DNA of 15,292 bases from DASUTW01 sp035513995 (lineage in GTDB: Bacteria > Actinomycetota > UBA4738 > CALAEC01). Location of the stretch: NCBI GenBank assembly GCA_035513995.1, contig DATKBL010000191.1, forward strand, positions 1 to 15,292, given 5' to 3'. Both the position numbers and the translations under genes were made by a program. This document shows, piece after piece, positions 1 through 7,242 of the stretch (the stretch's first letter is position 1; every line of letters starts with the position of its first letter). Under the pieces are notes generated by a model. The model searched no databases and was not told the origin of the DNA. It saw only the letters and a list, made by a program, of their open reading frames with translations.

Positions 1-303
1 GACTCCGAGGTGGGCCTGAGCACCCTCAAGGTGGACGGCGGTGCGAGCGTCATGGACCTGCTGTGTCGGTTCCAGGCGGACCTGCTCGACGTGCCGGTGC
101 GACGTCCCAAGGTGCAGGAGACGACCTCGCTCGGAGCGGCCTACCTGGCCGGCCTGGCCACCGGCGTGTGGTCCTCGAAGGACGAGGCTGCCGGGGCCTG
201 GGAGCTCGACGCGGAGTTTCTCCCCAGCGGCGAGGACCTCACGGAACGCTACGACGACTGGCGCCGGGCGGTGGAGCGCTCGCTGGCCTGGGAGAAGAGC
301 TAG
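1..303 (+). CDS. glpK: Glycerol kinase, C-terminal end (5' partial)
   Basis: This is the last 100 codons of a FGGY-family glycerol kinase (ATP + glycerol to glycerol-3-phosphate, cytoplasmic). The reading frame is open from base 1, so the gene starts outside the window. The in-frame GTG at 10 is internal, not a start. The stretch LKVDGGAS followed by FQADLLDVPVRRP and ETTSLGAAYLAGLA is the characteristic C-terminal ATP-binding segment of GlpK, in which the family has LKVDGG, FQAD and ALGAAYLAG. The protein ends at TAG 301-303. It converges on the acyltransferase gene and the two stop codons share the four bases CTAG. Glycerol-3-phosphate is the substrate from which phosphatidic acid is built, so lying beside a PlsC gene makes metabolic sense, but the genes are on opposite strands and are not an operon. 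Family identity is secure; only the N-terminal domain cannot be inspected. Confidence 0.95.
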   Translation, partial: DSEVGLSTLKVDGGASVMDLLCRFQADLLDVPVRRPKVQETTSLGAAYLAGLATGVWSSKDEAAGAWELDAEFLPSGEDLTERYDDWRRAVERSLAWEKS

Positions 304-1034
304 GCTGCGCCGGAGCGCGTGTCCTGGTCGACCGGCTCGGTCTCGGGCACGCGGACGACCCGCTCCTGCTCGGCCAGCTCCTTCTTGACCTTCGCGGCGT
401 ACTCGTCCACGTACTCCTGCCCCGAGAGCATCATGATCTCGTACATGATCTCGTCGGTGACCGACCTCAGGACGAACCGGTCGTGCGGGCGATCGTAGTA
501 GCGGGAGAAGTCGAGCGGCTTCCCGAACCGCACGAGCACACGGCCGCGCAGGCGGGGCGTCTTCTTGTCGAGTGGCATGATCTCGCTGGTTCCCTCGATC
601 GCGATCGGGACCACGGGCGCCCGCGCCTCGAGCGCCATCCGGGCCACGCCGGTCTTCCCCCGGTACAGCCTCTGGTCGGGGCTGCGCGTACCCTCCGGGT
701 AGATCCCCACGACCATGCCCTTCTTCAGCGCCTCCACCCCGGTCCGGATCGCCGCCTCGCTGGCCGAGCCGCCGGTGCGGCGAACCGGGATCACGTTGAC
801 GGCCTTGACGAACCAGCGGGTCCGCCACGAGTCGAAGTAGTCTGCCTTCCCCAGGAACACGACGGGACGCTTCACGAGCAGCGGGATGAAGAGACTGTCC
901 ACGAAGGAGAGGTGGTTCGAGGCGAGGATCACGGGCCCCTCCGCGGGGATGTTCTCGAGGCCGACGGCCTTCGGCCGGTAGATCAGCCGGAGGAGCGGGC
1001 CGAGCATCACGTGCTTCAGGAACCAGTAGAACAT
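300..1034 (-). CDS. plsC: 1-acyl-sn-glycerol-3-phosphate acyltransferase (PlsC family)
   Basis: The 244-residue protein belongs to the PlsC/LPLAT family, which transfers an acyl chain to lysophosphatidic acid to give phosphatidic acid at the cytoplasmic membrane face. Block I is NHLSFVD at residues 40-46, giving the HX4D catalytic pair H41/D46. Block III is EGTRS at 114-118, preceded by YP. A weakly hydrophobic N-terminus (FYWFLKHVMLGPLLRLIY) could be a membrane anchor. The tail after residue 200 is charged and probably disordered. The ATG at 1034 is preceded by GAGG about six bases upstream. It is divergently arranged with the gene at 1111 across a short promoter region. Acyltransferases of this type occur near ArsA, SRPBCC and pimB' genes in mycobacteria (recalled, Rv2182c), and those partners are present further right in this window. 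The acceptor could instead be another lysolipid or a glycolipid. Confidence 0.93.
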   Translation of the reverse strand: MFYWFLKHVMLGPLLRLIYRPKAVGLENIPAEGPVILASNHLSFVDSLFIPLLVKRPVVFLGKADYFDSWRTRWFVKAVNVIPVRRTGGSASEAAIRTGVEALKKGMVVGIYPEGTRSPDQRLYRGKTGVARMALEARAPVVPIAIEGTSEIMPLDKKTPRLRGRVLVRFGKPLDFSRYYDRPHDRFVLRSVTDEIMYEIMMLSGQEYVDEYAAKVKKELAEQERVVRVPETEPVDQDTRSGAA

Positions 1035-1063
1035 CTCGATCCTCGGTCGAATGGGCGCTCAAC

Positions 1064-1093
1064 TACACTATAGGCTCCGCCGAGGACCGACAA
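1064..1093. promoter_or_regulatory. Divergent promoter region between plsC and the receiver cluster
   Basis: The 76-bp divergent gap (1035-1110) holds an unusually AT-rich patch for this genome. On the plus strand TACACT at 1064-1069 fits a -10 element for the gene at 1111, leaving a leader of about 35 bases with a Shine-Dalgarno. On the minus strand TAGTGT (1065-1070) or TATAGT (1067-1072) fits a -10 for plsC. TTGTCG at 1088-1093 lies 17 bases upstream of the former and resembles a -35. The two -10 boxes overlap, so the promoters may compete. This is pattern reading only. Confidence 0.5.
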
Positions 1094-1110
1094 GGGTGAG
1101 GAGGCGAACC

Positions 1111-1260
1111 GTGGAAGGCGCCTGGGGCGTGCTCGAATGGACGTTCGTGATCGCGGTGGGGAGCCTCTCGTTGGTCGTTGGCCTCTTCGCGCTCTACCTC
1201 CTGATCCTCCCCTTCCGCAACACCGGCCTCCGCCGGCGTCCGAGCCCGCCCGGTCGGTGA
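1111..1260 (+). CDS. Small single-pass membrane protein, 49 residues
   Basis: A short reading frame starting at GTG 1111 encodes 49 residues. Residues about 10-35 (from WTFVIAVGSLSLVVG to LLILPF) form one long hydrophobic helix. The C-terminus is basic (RRRPSPPGR), which by the positive-inside rule suggests a cytoplasmic C-terminal end. The start is chosen because GGTGAGGAGG (1095-1104), a strong Shine-Dalgarno, lies seven bases upstream. An in-frame ATG at 1051 would place the start upstream of the probable promoter. Its TGA (1258-1260) overlaps the GTG start of the receiver protein, so translation is probably coupled. I do not recognise a family. It could be a membrane partner of the receiver or simply a small accessory peptide. 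Confidence 0.6.
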   Translation: MEGAWGVLEWTFVIAVGSLSLVVGLFALYLLILPFRNTGLRRRPSPPGR

Positions 1261-1637
1261 CCGAGGCCGTGGGTCGGAAGAAGACGATCCTCCTCGTGGA
1301 GGACGACGACTCGGTCCGACAGCTGCTCCGCGTCTCGCTGGAGCGCCACGACTTCGAGGTCGTGGAGGCCAGCGGCGGCACCGAGGGTCTCGACCTCCTC
1401 GATCGCCACAGCCCAGACGCCGTGGTCCTCGACCTGATGATGCCGGGCGGCGACGGCGAGCGGCTGCTCACGCAGCTCCGCGCCGCGCCCGAGACCGAGC
1501 GGACACCCGTCGTGATCGTCTCGGGCAAGCCCGAGGTGGGGCCCGAGGTCATCGGGCTCGTGGGGAGGGAGAACTTCCTCGTGAAGCCCTTCGACCCCCA
1601 GGCGCTGATCGACCGCGTCAAGGCCCTCGTCGAATGA
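1257..1637 (+). CDS. Single-domain response regulator receiver protein
   Basis: The 126-residue protein is a CheY-like receiver with no output domain. Visible residues are the acidic pair D16/D17 in ILLVEDDD, the phospho-acceptor D59 in VVLDLMMPGGDG, S89 in VVIVSG and the conserved lysine K110 in FLVKPFDP. The GTG start at 1257 overlaps the previous stop as GTGA, and its own stop overlaps the next start as ATGA, so three genes are translationally linked. No histidine kinase lies in the window, making it an orphan receiver. Known roles for such stand-alone receivers are phosphorelay intermediates or control by protein-protein contact. Which applies here cannot be read from the sequence. A longer version starting at 1137 would run antisense-like through the small membrane gene and is not supported. 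Confidence 0.9.
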   Translation: MTEAVGRKKTILLVEDDDSVRQLLRVSLERHDFEVVEASGGTEGLDLLDRHSPDAVVLDLMMPGGDGERLLTQLRAAPETERTPVVIVSGKPEVGPEVIGLVGRENFLVKPFDPQALIDRVKALVE

Positions 1638-2383
1638 CCACCGAGGTCGTTCCCGGCGCCGAGCCGTTCTTCCTGCAGGGGGGCGACACGGGGGTGCTGA
1701 TGATCCACGGGTTCAGCGGGAACCCCGTGAGCATGCGGGACTGGGGCCAGGCCCTCGCCCGCCACAACTTCACGGTGTGCGGCCCCCGCCTCCCCGGGCA
1801 TGGGACCACCTGGCAGGACCTCGCCGCGAGGCGGGGCGACGAGTGGATCGACGAGATCGACTCGGCGCTGACGAGGCTCCGCTCCAAGGGCGGGCCGGTC
1901 GTCCTCTGCGCCCTCTCGTTCGGAGGTGCGCTCGCCCTGCACCTCGCCGCGCGACGTCCGCAGGACGTGGAGGGCATCGTGGTGGTGAACCCGTACGTCC
2001 GCGACCGACGCCAGGTCCTCGTGCCGTTCGTCCGATGGTTCCTCCGGAGCGTCCGCGGCACCGGGAACGACATCAAGAAGGCGATGCAGAACGAGCGGGC
2101 CTACGCGCGGGTGCCCCTCCGCGCCTGGTCGGAGGCCGGCAGGATCATGAAGCAGGCCGAGGCCGAGCTTCCCTCGATCGTCGCCCCCTTCCTGCTCTTC
2201 CACTCCCCCGAGGACCACATCGTGCCCCGCGGCACCGCGGAGTGGGTCTTCGATCGGATCGGCAGCGTCGACAAGGAGCTCGTGCTGCTCCCCGACTCCT
2301 ACCACGTGGCCACGCTGGACAACGACGCGCCGACGATCTTCGAGCGCAGCGCCTCGTTCATCGAGCGGATCGTGGGGACCTAG
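1634..2383 (+). CDS. Alpha/beta hydrolase, carboxylesterase / monoacylglycerol lipase-like
   Basis: The 249-residue protein resembles Est30-type carboxylesterases and bacterial monoacylglycerol lipases, which hydrolyse short acyl esters or monoglycerides. IHGFSGNP (24-31) is the oxyanion-hole loop with the HG motif and PGHG lies at 54-57. The nucleophile elbow reads ALSFGG with S95. The acid is D194 in HSPEDHIVP and the histidine is H224 in DSYHV, so the triad is complete. The elbow has alanine where the family usually has glycine (AxSxG rather than GxSxG), a tolerated but less common variant. A cap region of about residues 125-180 lies between strands. No signal peptide is visible, so it is probably cytoplasmic. 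The start overlaps the receiver stop (ATGA). The gene converges on the EEP gene with shared CTAG stops. Confidence 0.9.
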   Translation: MTTEVVPGAEPFFLQGGDTGVLMIHGFSGNPVSMRDWGQALARHNFTVCGPRLPGHGTTWQDLAARRGDEWIDEIDSALTRLRSKGGPVVLCALSFGGALALHLAARRPQDVEGIVVVNPYVRDRRQVLVPFVRWFLRSVRGTGNDIKKAMQNERAYARVPLRAWSEAGRIMKQAEAELPSIVAPFLLFHSPEDHIVPRGTAEWVFDRIGSVDKELVLLPDSYHVATLDNDAPTIFERSASFIERIVGT

Positions 2384-3051
2384 GGAAGCTCCAGGTCGAC
2401 GACGAGCGGGAGGTGGTCGGAGGCCTCCGCCGCCCCGCGGTCCACGAACGCGCGCGCGACCTTCACGTCCTCCGGCAGGAGCAGGTAGTCGATGCGGGCC
2501 CGCGGGTCCGTCGCCGGGAAGGTCTCGCCGGGCGCCTCCCCCACCGCCGGGAACGCGTCCCAGAGCCGGTCGGCGAGCCACGATGCGGCGCGGCCCTCGG
2601 GCTGCTCGTTGAGGTCGCCGCCCAGCAGTACCGGCGCGCGGAGGCCGGGCAGGATCCGGTCGGTGAGGTCGCGGGCGTGCGCGAGGCGCTCGGGGTCCGA
2701 GAGACCGAGGTGAACGCTCGCGGCGGTCAGCCGGTACCCCGACCGGCCGATCAGCGCCGCGACCACCCCCCGTCGAGGTCCGGCCCGACGCGGCAGGCCG
2801 ATGGTCCGCGCGCGGAGGAGCCGCCACGGCGGCCGGATGAGCACCGCGTTCGTGACGCCCCAACGGAGGAACCGGAGCCCGGAGGCGGCCCTCGCGTCGA
2901 GCGCGCGGGCCAGCCGCCGCAGCCTCCACCCGCTCCACCCCACCTCGTTGAGCAGGACCACCTCGGGCTCGTGGCGCCTCAGCGCCTCCGCCGCCGCCGA
3001 GACCCCCGCCCGGAACCCGTGCGCGTTCCACACAACCACGCGAAGCTCCAT
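2380..3051 (-). CDS. Endonuclease/exonuclease/phosphatase (EEP) family protein
   Basis: The 223-residue protein has the full EEP metal-dependent phosphodiesterase layout. N9 lies in VVVWNAHGF, E36 in LLNEVGW, H114 in SVHLGLSD, D146/N148 in GGDLNEQP, D188 in RIDYLLLP, and D212/H213 in the terminal SDHLP. These correspond to the metal-binding and catalytic residues of the DNase I/ExoIII superfamily. No signal peptide or membrane segment is present, so it acts in the cytoplasm. Family members cleave DNA, phosphoinositide-like lipids or nucleotides, and the substrate is not evident here. The ATG at 3051 has no Shine-Dalgarno, but TACGCT sits six bases upstream, suggesting a leaderless transcript. 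The gene appears to be transcribed alone: carbamate kinase ends at 3084 in the same direction, 32 bp upstream of this start. Confidence 0.88.
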   Translation of the reverse strand: MELRVVVWNAHGFRAGVSAAAEALRRHEPEVVLLNEVGWSGWRLRRLARALDARAASGLRFLRWGVTNAVLIRPPWRLLRARTIGLPRRAGPRRGVVAALIGRSGYRLTAASVHLGLSDPERLAHARDLTDRILPGLRAPVLLGGDLNEQPEGRAASWLADRLWDAFPAVGEAPGETFPATDPRARIDYLLLPEDVKVARAFVDRGAAEASDHLPLVVDLELP

Positions 3052-3057
3052 CGGAGA

Positions 3058-3063
3058 AGCGTA
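3058..3063 (-). promoter_or_regulatory. Candidate -10 element, leaderless start of the EEP gene
   Basis: Read on the minus strand, TACGCT ends six bases before the ATG at 3051. A -10 box normally lies about 6-8 bases before the transcription start, so the first base of the RNA would be at or next to the start codon. No Shine-Dalgarno competes. Confidence 0.5.
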
Positions 3064-3083
3064 GCCCCGAGCTCGTGCGGAGC

Positions 3084-4016
3084 CTAGGAGCCGACGATCG
3101 AGGTGCCGACGCGCCCCTCGAGGGCGGCGAGCGCGCGGTCGAGGGGACCGATGACCGCGCGCTCGCCGCCCCCCCTGACGAAGTCCACGCAGGCCTCGAC
3201 CTTCGGGCCCATCGAGCCCTCGGGGAGCGACGCGAGCATCGCCTCGGCCTCATCGACCGTGAGCCGCTCGAGCAGCCGCTGGTCGGGCTCTCCGAAGCGC
3301 TCGTACAGCCCCTCCACATCGGAGAGGATCATCAGGACCTCGGCCTCGACCTCGCGGCCCATGATCGCCGAGGCGTGGTCCTTGTCCACCACCGCCTCCA
3401 CGCCGACCAGGCGCGGCCCCTCCTCGATCACCGGGACCCCGCCGCCTCCGGTGCAGATCACGATGGTCTCCGACTCGGCGAGGCGTCGGGCGATCGGCGC
3501 CTCCACGATCGAGTACGGGCGGGGCGACGGAACCACGCGGCGCCAGCCGCCCTCCCCCGCCGGCTTCACGACCCAGCCGCGCTCCTCGCCCAGGCGCTTC
3601 GCCTCGGCCTCCTCATAGAAGGGACCGATCGGCTTCGTGGGGTCCTCGAAGGCGGGGTCGTCGGCGCGGACGCGCGTCAGCGTGAGCAGGGTGCTCACCG
3701 GCCGCTCCATCCCCCGCTCGTAGAAGACGTCGCCGATCGCCACCTGGAGGAGGTAGCCGATCTGCCCCTGGCTCATCGCGCCGCAGACGTCGAGGGGCAT
3801 CGGGTGCGCCCAGTCGCGCGCGGCCTCGTTCTGGAGCAGGATGCGGCCGACCTGGGGCCCGTTGCCGTGGGTGACGAGGATCTCCCAGCCCGAGGCGGCC
3901 ACGTCGGCCACCTGCTCGGCCGCGGTGCGAGCGTTGCGGCGCATGACCTCGGCGGTGTCCTCGTCGTCGTGCTGGAGCAGCGCGTTGCCTCCGAGGGCGA
4001 TCACCACCCGGGGCAT
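3084..4016 (-). CDS. arcC: Carbamate kinase
   Basis: The 310-residue protein is a full-length carbamate kinase (carbamoyl phosphate + ADP to carbamate + ATP, reversible). It is an amino-acid kinase-fold enzyme of the cytoplasm. ALGGNALL near residue 8 and THGNGPQVG at 49-57 form the carbamate and phosphate sites. GGGGVPV and VDKDHASA in the C-terminal half are the nucleotide and catalytic-lysine segments. The start lies one base downstream of the TGA of the cDPGS-like gene, with GAGGAC upstream as ribosome site, so the two are cotranscribed and probably translationally coupled. No arginine deiminase, ornithine or putrescine carbamoyltransferase, or antiporter gene is present, so this is not an ordinary arginine deiminase operon. 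The source of carbamoyl phosphate must be encoded elsewhere. Confidence 0.95.
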   Translation of the reverse strand: MPRVVIALGGNALLQHDDEDTAEVMRRNARTAAEQVADVAASGWEILVTHGNGPQVGRILLQNEAARDWAHPMPLDVCGAMSQGQIGYLLQVAIGDVFYERGMERPVSTLLTLTRVRADDPAFEDPTKPIGPFYEEAEAKRLGEERGWVVKPAGEGGWRRVVPSPRPYSIVEAPIARRLAESETIVICTGGGGVPVIEEGPRLVGVEAVVDKDHASAIMGREVEAEVLMILSDVEGLYERFGEPDQRLLERLTVDEAEAMLASLPEGSMGPKVEACVDFVRGGGERAVIGPLDRALAALEGRVGTSIVGS

Positions 4017-4017
4017 C

Positions 4018-5343
4018 TCAGTCCTCGTACGCGGGCAGCCGCTCGGCGAGCACCTCGGCGATCGTGGGCTGTCCCTCGGCCTCCTCGAGCTCGTAGCCCA
4101 CGCGGACCGAGGGCTTCGAGAAGCGGGCTATGCGGGTGAGGTCGACGGGCGTCGCCACGAGCACGAGGTCGCACGGGACGGCGTCGATCGTCTCCTCGAG
4201 CTCGCGGATCTGCTCGGGCGAGTACCCCATCGCGGGGAGCACCGGCCCGACCGGGTACTTCTCGTAGACGACCCGGAGGCTGCCGACCGCCCACTCCCGG
4301 GGGTCGACGATCTCCGCCGCCCCGTGCTGGCGCGCGGCCACGACGCCGGCGCCGTAGGTCATCTCGCCGTGCGAGAGCGTGGGGCCGTCCTCGATCACGA
4401 GCACCCGCGCTCCCTCCACAGCGTCCGGATCGTCCACGGTCACGGGGCTGTTCGCCCGGATGATCACGGCCTCGGGGTTCAGCTCGCGGGCGGTCCGCTC
4501 CACCGCCTCCACGTTCTCCGGCTCCGCTGTGTCGACCTTGTTGATCACGATCACGTGCCCCATCCGCAGGTTGGCCTCGCCGGGGTGGTAGCGGGTCTCG
4601 TGGCCGGGTCGGTGAGGATCGGCCACCACGAGGTGGATGTCGGGCCGGAAGAACGGGAGGTCGTTGTTCCCTCCGTCCCAGATCACGACGTCGGCCTCCT
4701 GCTGGACGGCATCGAGGATCTCCGCGTAGTCCACGCCCGCATAGATCACGGTGTCCGAGGCGATGTGGGGCTCGTACTCCTCGCGCTCCTCGACGGTCAC
4801 GTTCGCCGCGTCGAGGTCGTCCATCGTGGCGAAACGCTGGAGCCGCTGAGCCACGATGTCGCCGTAGGGCATCGGGTGGCGGACGACGCCGGGCTTGCGG
4901 CCCTGCGCCTTGAGCGCCCGGACGACGGCGCGCGTGGTCTGGCTCTTCCCCGCCCCCGTCCGCACGGCGCAGACGGCGACCACGGGCTTCGTGGAGGTGA
5001 GCATCGTGGCCTCCGGCCCGAGGAGCGTGAAGCTCGCGCCGGCCGCGAGCGCTTCGCTCGCCCTGTGCATCACGTACTCGTGGGAGACGTCGGAGTAGGC
5101 GAAGACCACCTCGTCGACCCTTTCCCCGGCGATGAGGTCGGCGAGCTCGTCCTCCATGCGGATCGGGATGCCCTCCGGGTAGCGGGGACCTGCGAGCTCC
5201 GGCGGGTAGCGGCGCTTCTCGATCCCCGGGATCTGGGTCGCGGTGAAGGCGACCACCTTGATCTCGGGATCCTCGCGGTAGACGAGGTTGAAGTTGTGGA
5301 AGTCCCGCCCCGCGGCCCCCATGATCACGACTCGCTTCGCCAT
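4018..5343 (-). CDS. Cyclic 2,3-diphosphoglycerate synthetase-like P-loop GTPase
   Basis: The 441-residue protein matches the cyclic 2,3-diphosphoglycerate synthetase (cDPGS) family, first known from hyperthermophilic methanogens, at nearly full length (the archaeal enzyme is about 460 residues). The N-terminus VVIMGAAGRDFHNFN is a Rossmann-like nucleotide fold. VCAVRTGAGKSQTTR around 124-138 is the P-loop with K133/S134. IWDGGNND, around 220-227, is family-typical and INKVD, about residue 270, resembles a GTPase NKxD motif. Cyclic DPG is not an established bacterial metabolite, so the archaeal activity should not be assumed. The gene is first in an operon with carbamate kinase, which suggests an acyl-phosphate or nucleotide-linked reaction. 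AAGGAG precedes the ATG by seven bases. It is probably cytoplasmic. Family assignment is firm; the reaction in this organism is unknown. Confidence 0.85.
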   Translation of the reverse strand: MAKRVVIMGAAGRDFHNFNLVYREDPEIKVVAFTATQIPGIEKRRYPPELAGPRYPEGIPIRMEDELADLIAGERVDEVVFAYSDVSHEYVMHRASEALAAGASFTLLGPEATMLTSTKPVVAVCAVRTGAGKSQTTRAVVRALKAQGRKPGVVRHPMPYGDIVAQRLQRFATMDDLDAANVTVEEREEYEPHIASDTVIYAGVDYAEILDAVQQEADVVIWDGGNNDLPFFRPDIHLVVADPHRPGHETRYHPGEANLRMGHVIVINKVDTAEPENVEAVERTARELNPEAVIIRANSPVTVDDPDAVEGARVLVIEDGPTLSHGEMTYGAGVVAARQHGAAEIVDPREWAVGSLRVVYEKYPVGPVLPAMGYSPEQIRELEETIDAVPCDLVLVATPVDLTRIARFSKPSVRVGYELEEAEGQPTIAEVLAERLPAYED

Positions 5344-5372
5344 CGATGCTCCTTCCGCGTCGGGCCCGACGG

Positions 5373-5402
5373 AGACTACGGACCCCTCTCGATCGGTGTC
5401 AA
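5373..5402 (-). promoter_or_regulatory. Promoter of the cDPGS-like / carbamate kinase operon
   Basis: On the minus strand a perfect TTGACA (5397-5402) is followed after 18 bases by TAGTCT (5373-5378). Transcription would begin near 5366, giving a leader of about 23 bases with the ribosome site AAGGAG. The -35 hexamer overlaps the stop codon of the LLM gene just upstream, so this operon is likely transcribed independently of that gene. Confidence 0.65.
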
Positions 5403-6274
5403 AGCCTCGGGAGGACCTCCCGCGCGATCATCTCGCGGCGATCGCGCGGCCCGGCCGCCACCATGATGGCCCACTCCGCGCCCTCGCGCCGCAGCTCCCC
5501 GAGGAACGCGGCCAGCTCGTCGGCGGTCCCGCTCCAGACCGCGTCCTCCATGCCGCGGGTGGCGCGGGCCTCCTTGAGCCGGGCCAGCTCCCCCTCGTCC
5601 CGACCGACCAGAACGATCCCGGCCCAGGTCGCGGCGACCTCCCGCTCCCCCGCCGCCTCCCGGAGGACGGCGACCTTGCGCGCGAACCGGGGGGCGTCGA
5701 GCCCCCAGCCGTTCCAGCCGTCGGCGTGGCGGGCGGCCAGCCGGACGATCGCGTCCGCCAGGCCGCCGATCCAGATGGGGGGCCGGGCCCCGGGCACGAG
5801 CGGCCCGTCGAGCGGCGGTACCCTCTCGCCGCCGGGATACGCCGACCCTTCGAACAGGGAACGGAGGGCCCCGACCGTCTCCTCGAGATGAGCCCTCCGC
5901 TCTTCGCGTCCCAGCATCGGGAACCCGAAGGCCGAGTGCTCGCCGCCGTCGGTCTCGTCGCCGGTGCCGATCCCGAGGATCAGGCGGCCGCTCGAGGCGG
6001 CGTCGATCCAGGAGGCCTGCTTCGCGAGCAGCCCGGCCGGTCGGAGTGAGGCTCGGGTCACCAGGGTCCCGATCTGTACCCGCTCGGTGACCGCCGCTAC
6101 GGCCGCAAGCGTGGCGAACGCCTCGAGCGACGGGCGGTCGGGAGAGGCGCCCGGAGGGAAGAAGTGATCGAAGACGAACGCGCCGTCGTAGCCGAGCACC
6201 TCGGACTCACGGGCAGCCGAGAGGACCTTCTCGGGGTCGCCCGAGAACAGGGGGAGGACGACCCCGACCTTCAC
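5399..6274 (-). CDS. LLM-class (luciferase-like) F420-dependent oxidoreductase
   Basis: The 291-residue protein has the TIM-barrel fold signature of the bacterial luciferase family. The N-terminus KVGVVLPLFSGDPEKVLSAA leads into ESEVLGYDGAFVFDHFFPPG. LATLAAVA-type and VQIGTLVT segments, LGIGTGDETDGGEH, PPIWIGG and RHADGWNGW are typical landmarks. In Actinomycetota most such proteins use reduced F420, sometimes FMN, for hydride transfer to an unknown substrate. The start is GTG 6274, which overlaps the ROK stop as GTGA. An open frame continues to 6718, but that extension lies inside the ROK gene and is low-complexity. It is therefore the last gene of the ROK/ArsA group and is likely translated by coupling. 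The substrate cannot be inferred. Confidence 0.9.
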   Translation of the reverse strand: MKVGVVLPLFSGDPEKVLSAARESEVLGYDGAFVFDHFFPPGASPDRPSLEAFATLAAVAAVTERVQIGTLVTRASLRPAGLLAKQASWIDAASSGRLILGIGTGDETDGGEHSAFGFPMLGREERRAHLEETVGALRSLFEGSAYPGGERVPPLDGPLVPGARPPIWIGGLADAIVRLAARHADGWNGWGLDAPRFARKVAVLREAAGEREVAATWAGIVLVGRDEGELARLKEARATRGMEDAVWSGTADELAAFLGELRREGAEWAIMVAAGPRDRREMIAREVLPRL

Positions 6275-7242
6275 GCGTCCGTCCCGGCGCGCTCCAGCGC
6301 CATCGCCGCCGCCCCGATCGCCCCCGCGACGTTGCCCAGCTCCGCGGGGATGATGGGGATCTCGGGCCGGTGGCCGGGGGCCTCCACGGTCTCGAGGAAG
6401 CGAGCCCGCGCGGCATCGAGGAAGGGGGGACCGATCTCGGCCACGCCTCCCCCGACGATGATCGCCTCCGGGTCCAGAACGTTGGCCAGCCCGGCCAGCC
6501 CCTCTCCCAGACGGCGCCCGACGGTCTCCAGGATCCGCGTCGACTCGGAGTCGCCCCCGGCGGCGGCCTCGACCACGTCCCGGCCGGTCGCGGCCGCTCC
6601 ACCCGCTGCTCGCGCGATCGGGCCGTCGGGGCGGCGGCGCGCCGCCTCCTCGGCCATCCGATCGAGCGCCTGCCCGCTCGCCACCTGCTCCCAGCAGCCG
6701 AGGTTGCCACAGCCGCACACGGGTCCGTCGGGCTCCACGATGATGTGGCCGATCTCCGCGGCGAAGCCGTGGGCGCCCCGGTAGAGCCGGCCGTCCTGGA
6801 TCATCCCGCCTCCGATCCCCGTTCCCACGGTGACGACGAGCGCGTGCCGCAGCCCCCGCCCGGCGCCGAAGCGGTACTCGCCCCAGGCCGCCGTGTTCGC
6901 ATCGTTGTCCACAACGCAGGGGAGTCCGGTCCTCCGCTCGACGAGGTCGCGGAGCGGGACCTCGCGCCAGGCGATGTTCGGCGCCCAGCGCATCACGCCC
7001 GTCTCGAACTCGACCATCCCCGCCGCACCGACCCCGACGGCGGCGGCCGGCCCCTCGTCTCGGAGACGCTTCGCCACGAGGACCACCGTCTCGAGGACGG
7101 CCTCGACGTCGACGGCGGGCGTCTCGCGGCGCTCGGAAGCGCGCACCGAGCCGTCCTCGGCCATCAGGACGCCGCCCACCTTGCTGCCCCCGACGTCCAG
7201 CCCGATCGCCAGAGGCTGCTCACCCATCGCGTCGCCGAGCAC
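6271..7242 (-). CDS. ROK-family sugar kinase, glucokinase-like
   Basis: The protein is a ROK kinase with no helix-turn-helix extension, so it is an enzyme and not a repressor. LDVGGSK (15-21) is the phosphate-binding motif and DNDANTAAW (112-120) carries the catalytic D114. VGTGIGGG follows. The ROK zinc site is complete: H166 in EIGHI, then C176, C178 and C183 in CGCGNLGC, followed by E185. The likely reaction is ATP-dependent phosphorylation of glucose or a related sugar. The GTG at 7242 directly follows the upstream TGA and is used here. ATG at 7227 is equally plausible and would remove five residues; neither has a clear Shine-Dalgarno. The gene lies between the Vms1-like gene and the LLM gene in one direction with no gaps. 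A ROK glucokinase close to ArsA/SRPBCC genes also occurs in Streptomyces (recalled). Confidence 0.92.
   Translation of the reverse strand: MLGDAMGEQPLAIGLDVGGSKVGGVLMAEDGSVRASERRETPAVDVEAVLETVVLVAKRLRDEGPAAAVGVGAAGMVEFETGVMRWAPNIAWREVPLRDLVERRTGLPCVVDNDANTAAWGEYRFGAGRGLRHALVVTVGTGIGGGMIQDGRLYRGAHGFAAEIGHIIVEPDGPVCGCGNLGCWEQVASGQALDRMAEEAARRRPDGPIARAAGGAAATGRDVVEAAAGGDSESTRILETVGRRLGEGLAGLANVLDPEAIIVGGGVAEIGPPFLDAARARFLETVEAPGHRPEIPIIPAELGNVAGAIGAAAMALERAGTDA

Noticed and set aside
1016..3319. Minus-strand open frame of 767 codons
   Set aside because: It crosses the receiver, hydrolase and EEP genes; the translation is low-complexity and has no motif. High GC content makes long stop-free frames common.
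3084..4016. Arginine deiminase pathway
   Set aside because: Carbamate kinase is present, but arginine deiminase, ornithine carbamoyltransferase and the arginine-ornithine antiporter are absent from the window.
3841..5466. Plus-strand open frame of 541 codons
   Set aside because: It is antisense to carbamate kinase and the cDPGS-like gene, both well supported, and shows no recognisable domain.
6275..6718. N-terminal extension of the LLM gene to 439 residues
   Set aside because: The extension overlaps the ROK gene in another frame and is arginine/glycine-rich. The family start (KVGVVLPL) follows a GTG that overlaps the ROK stop.
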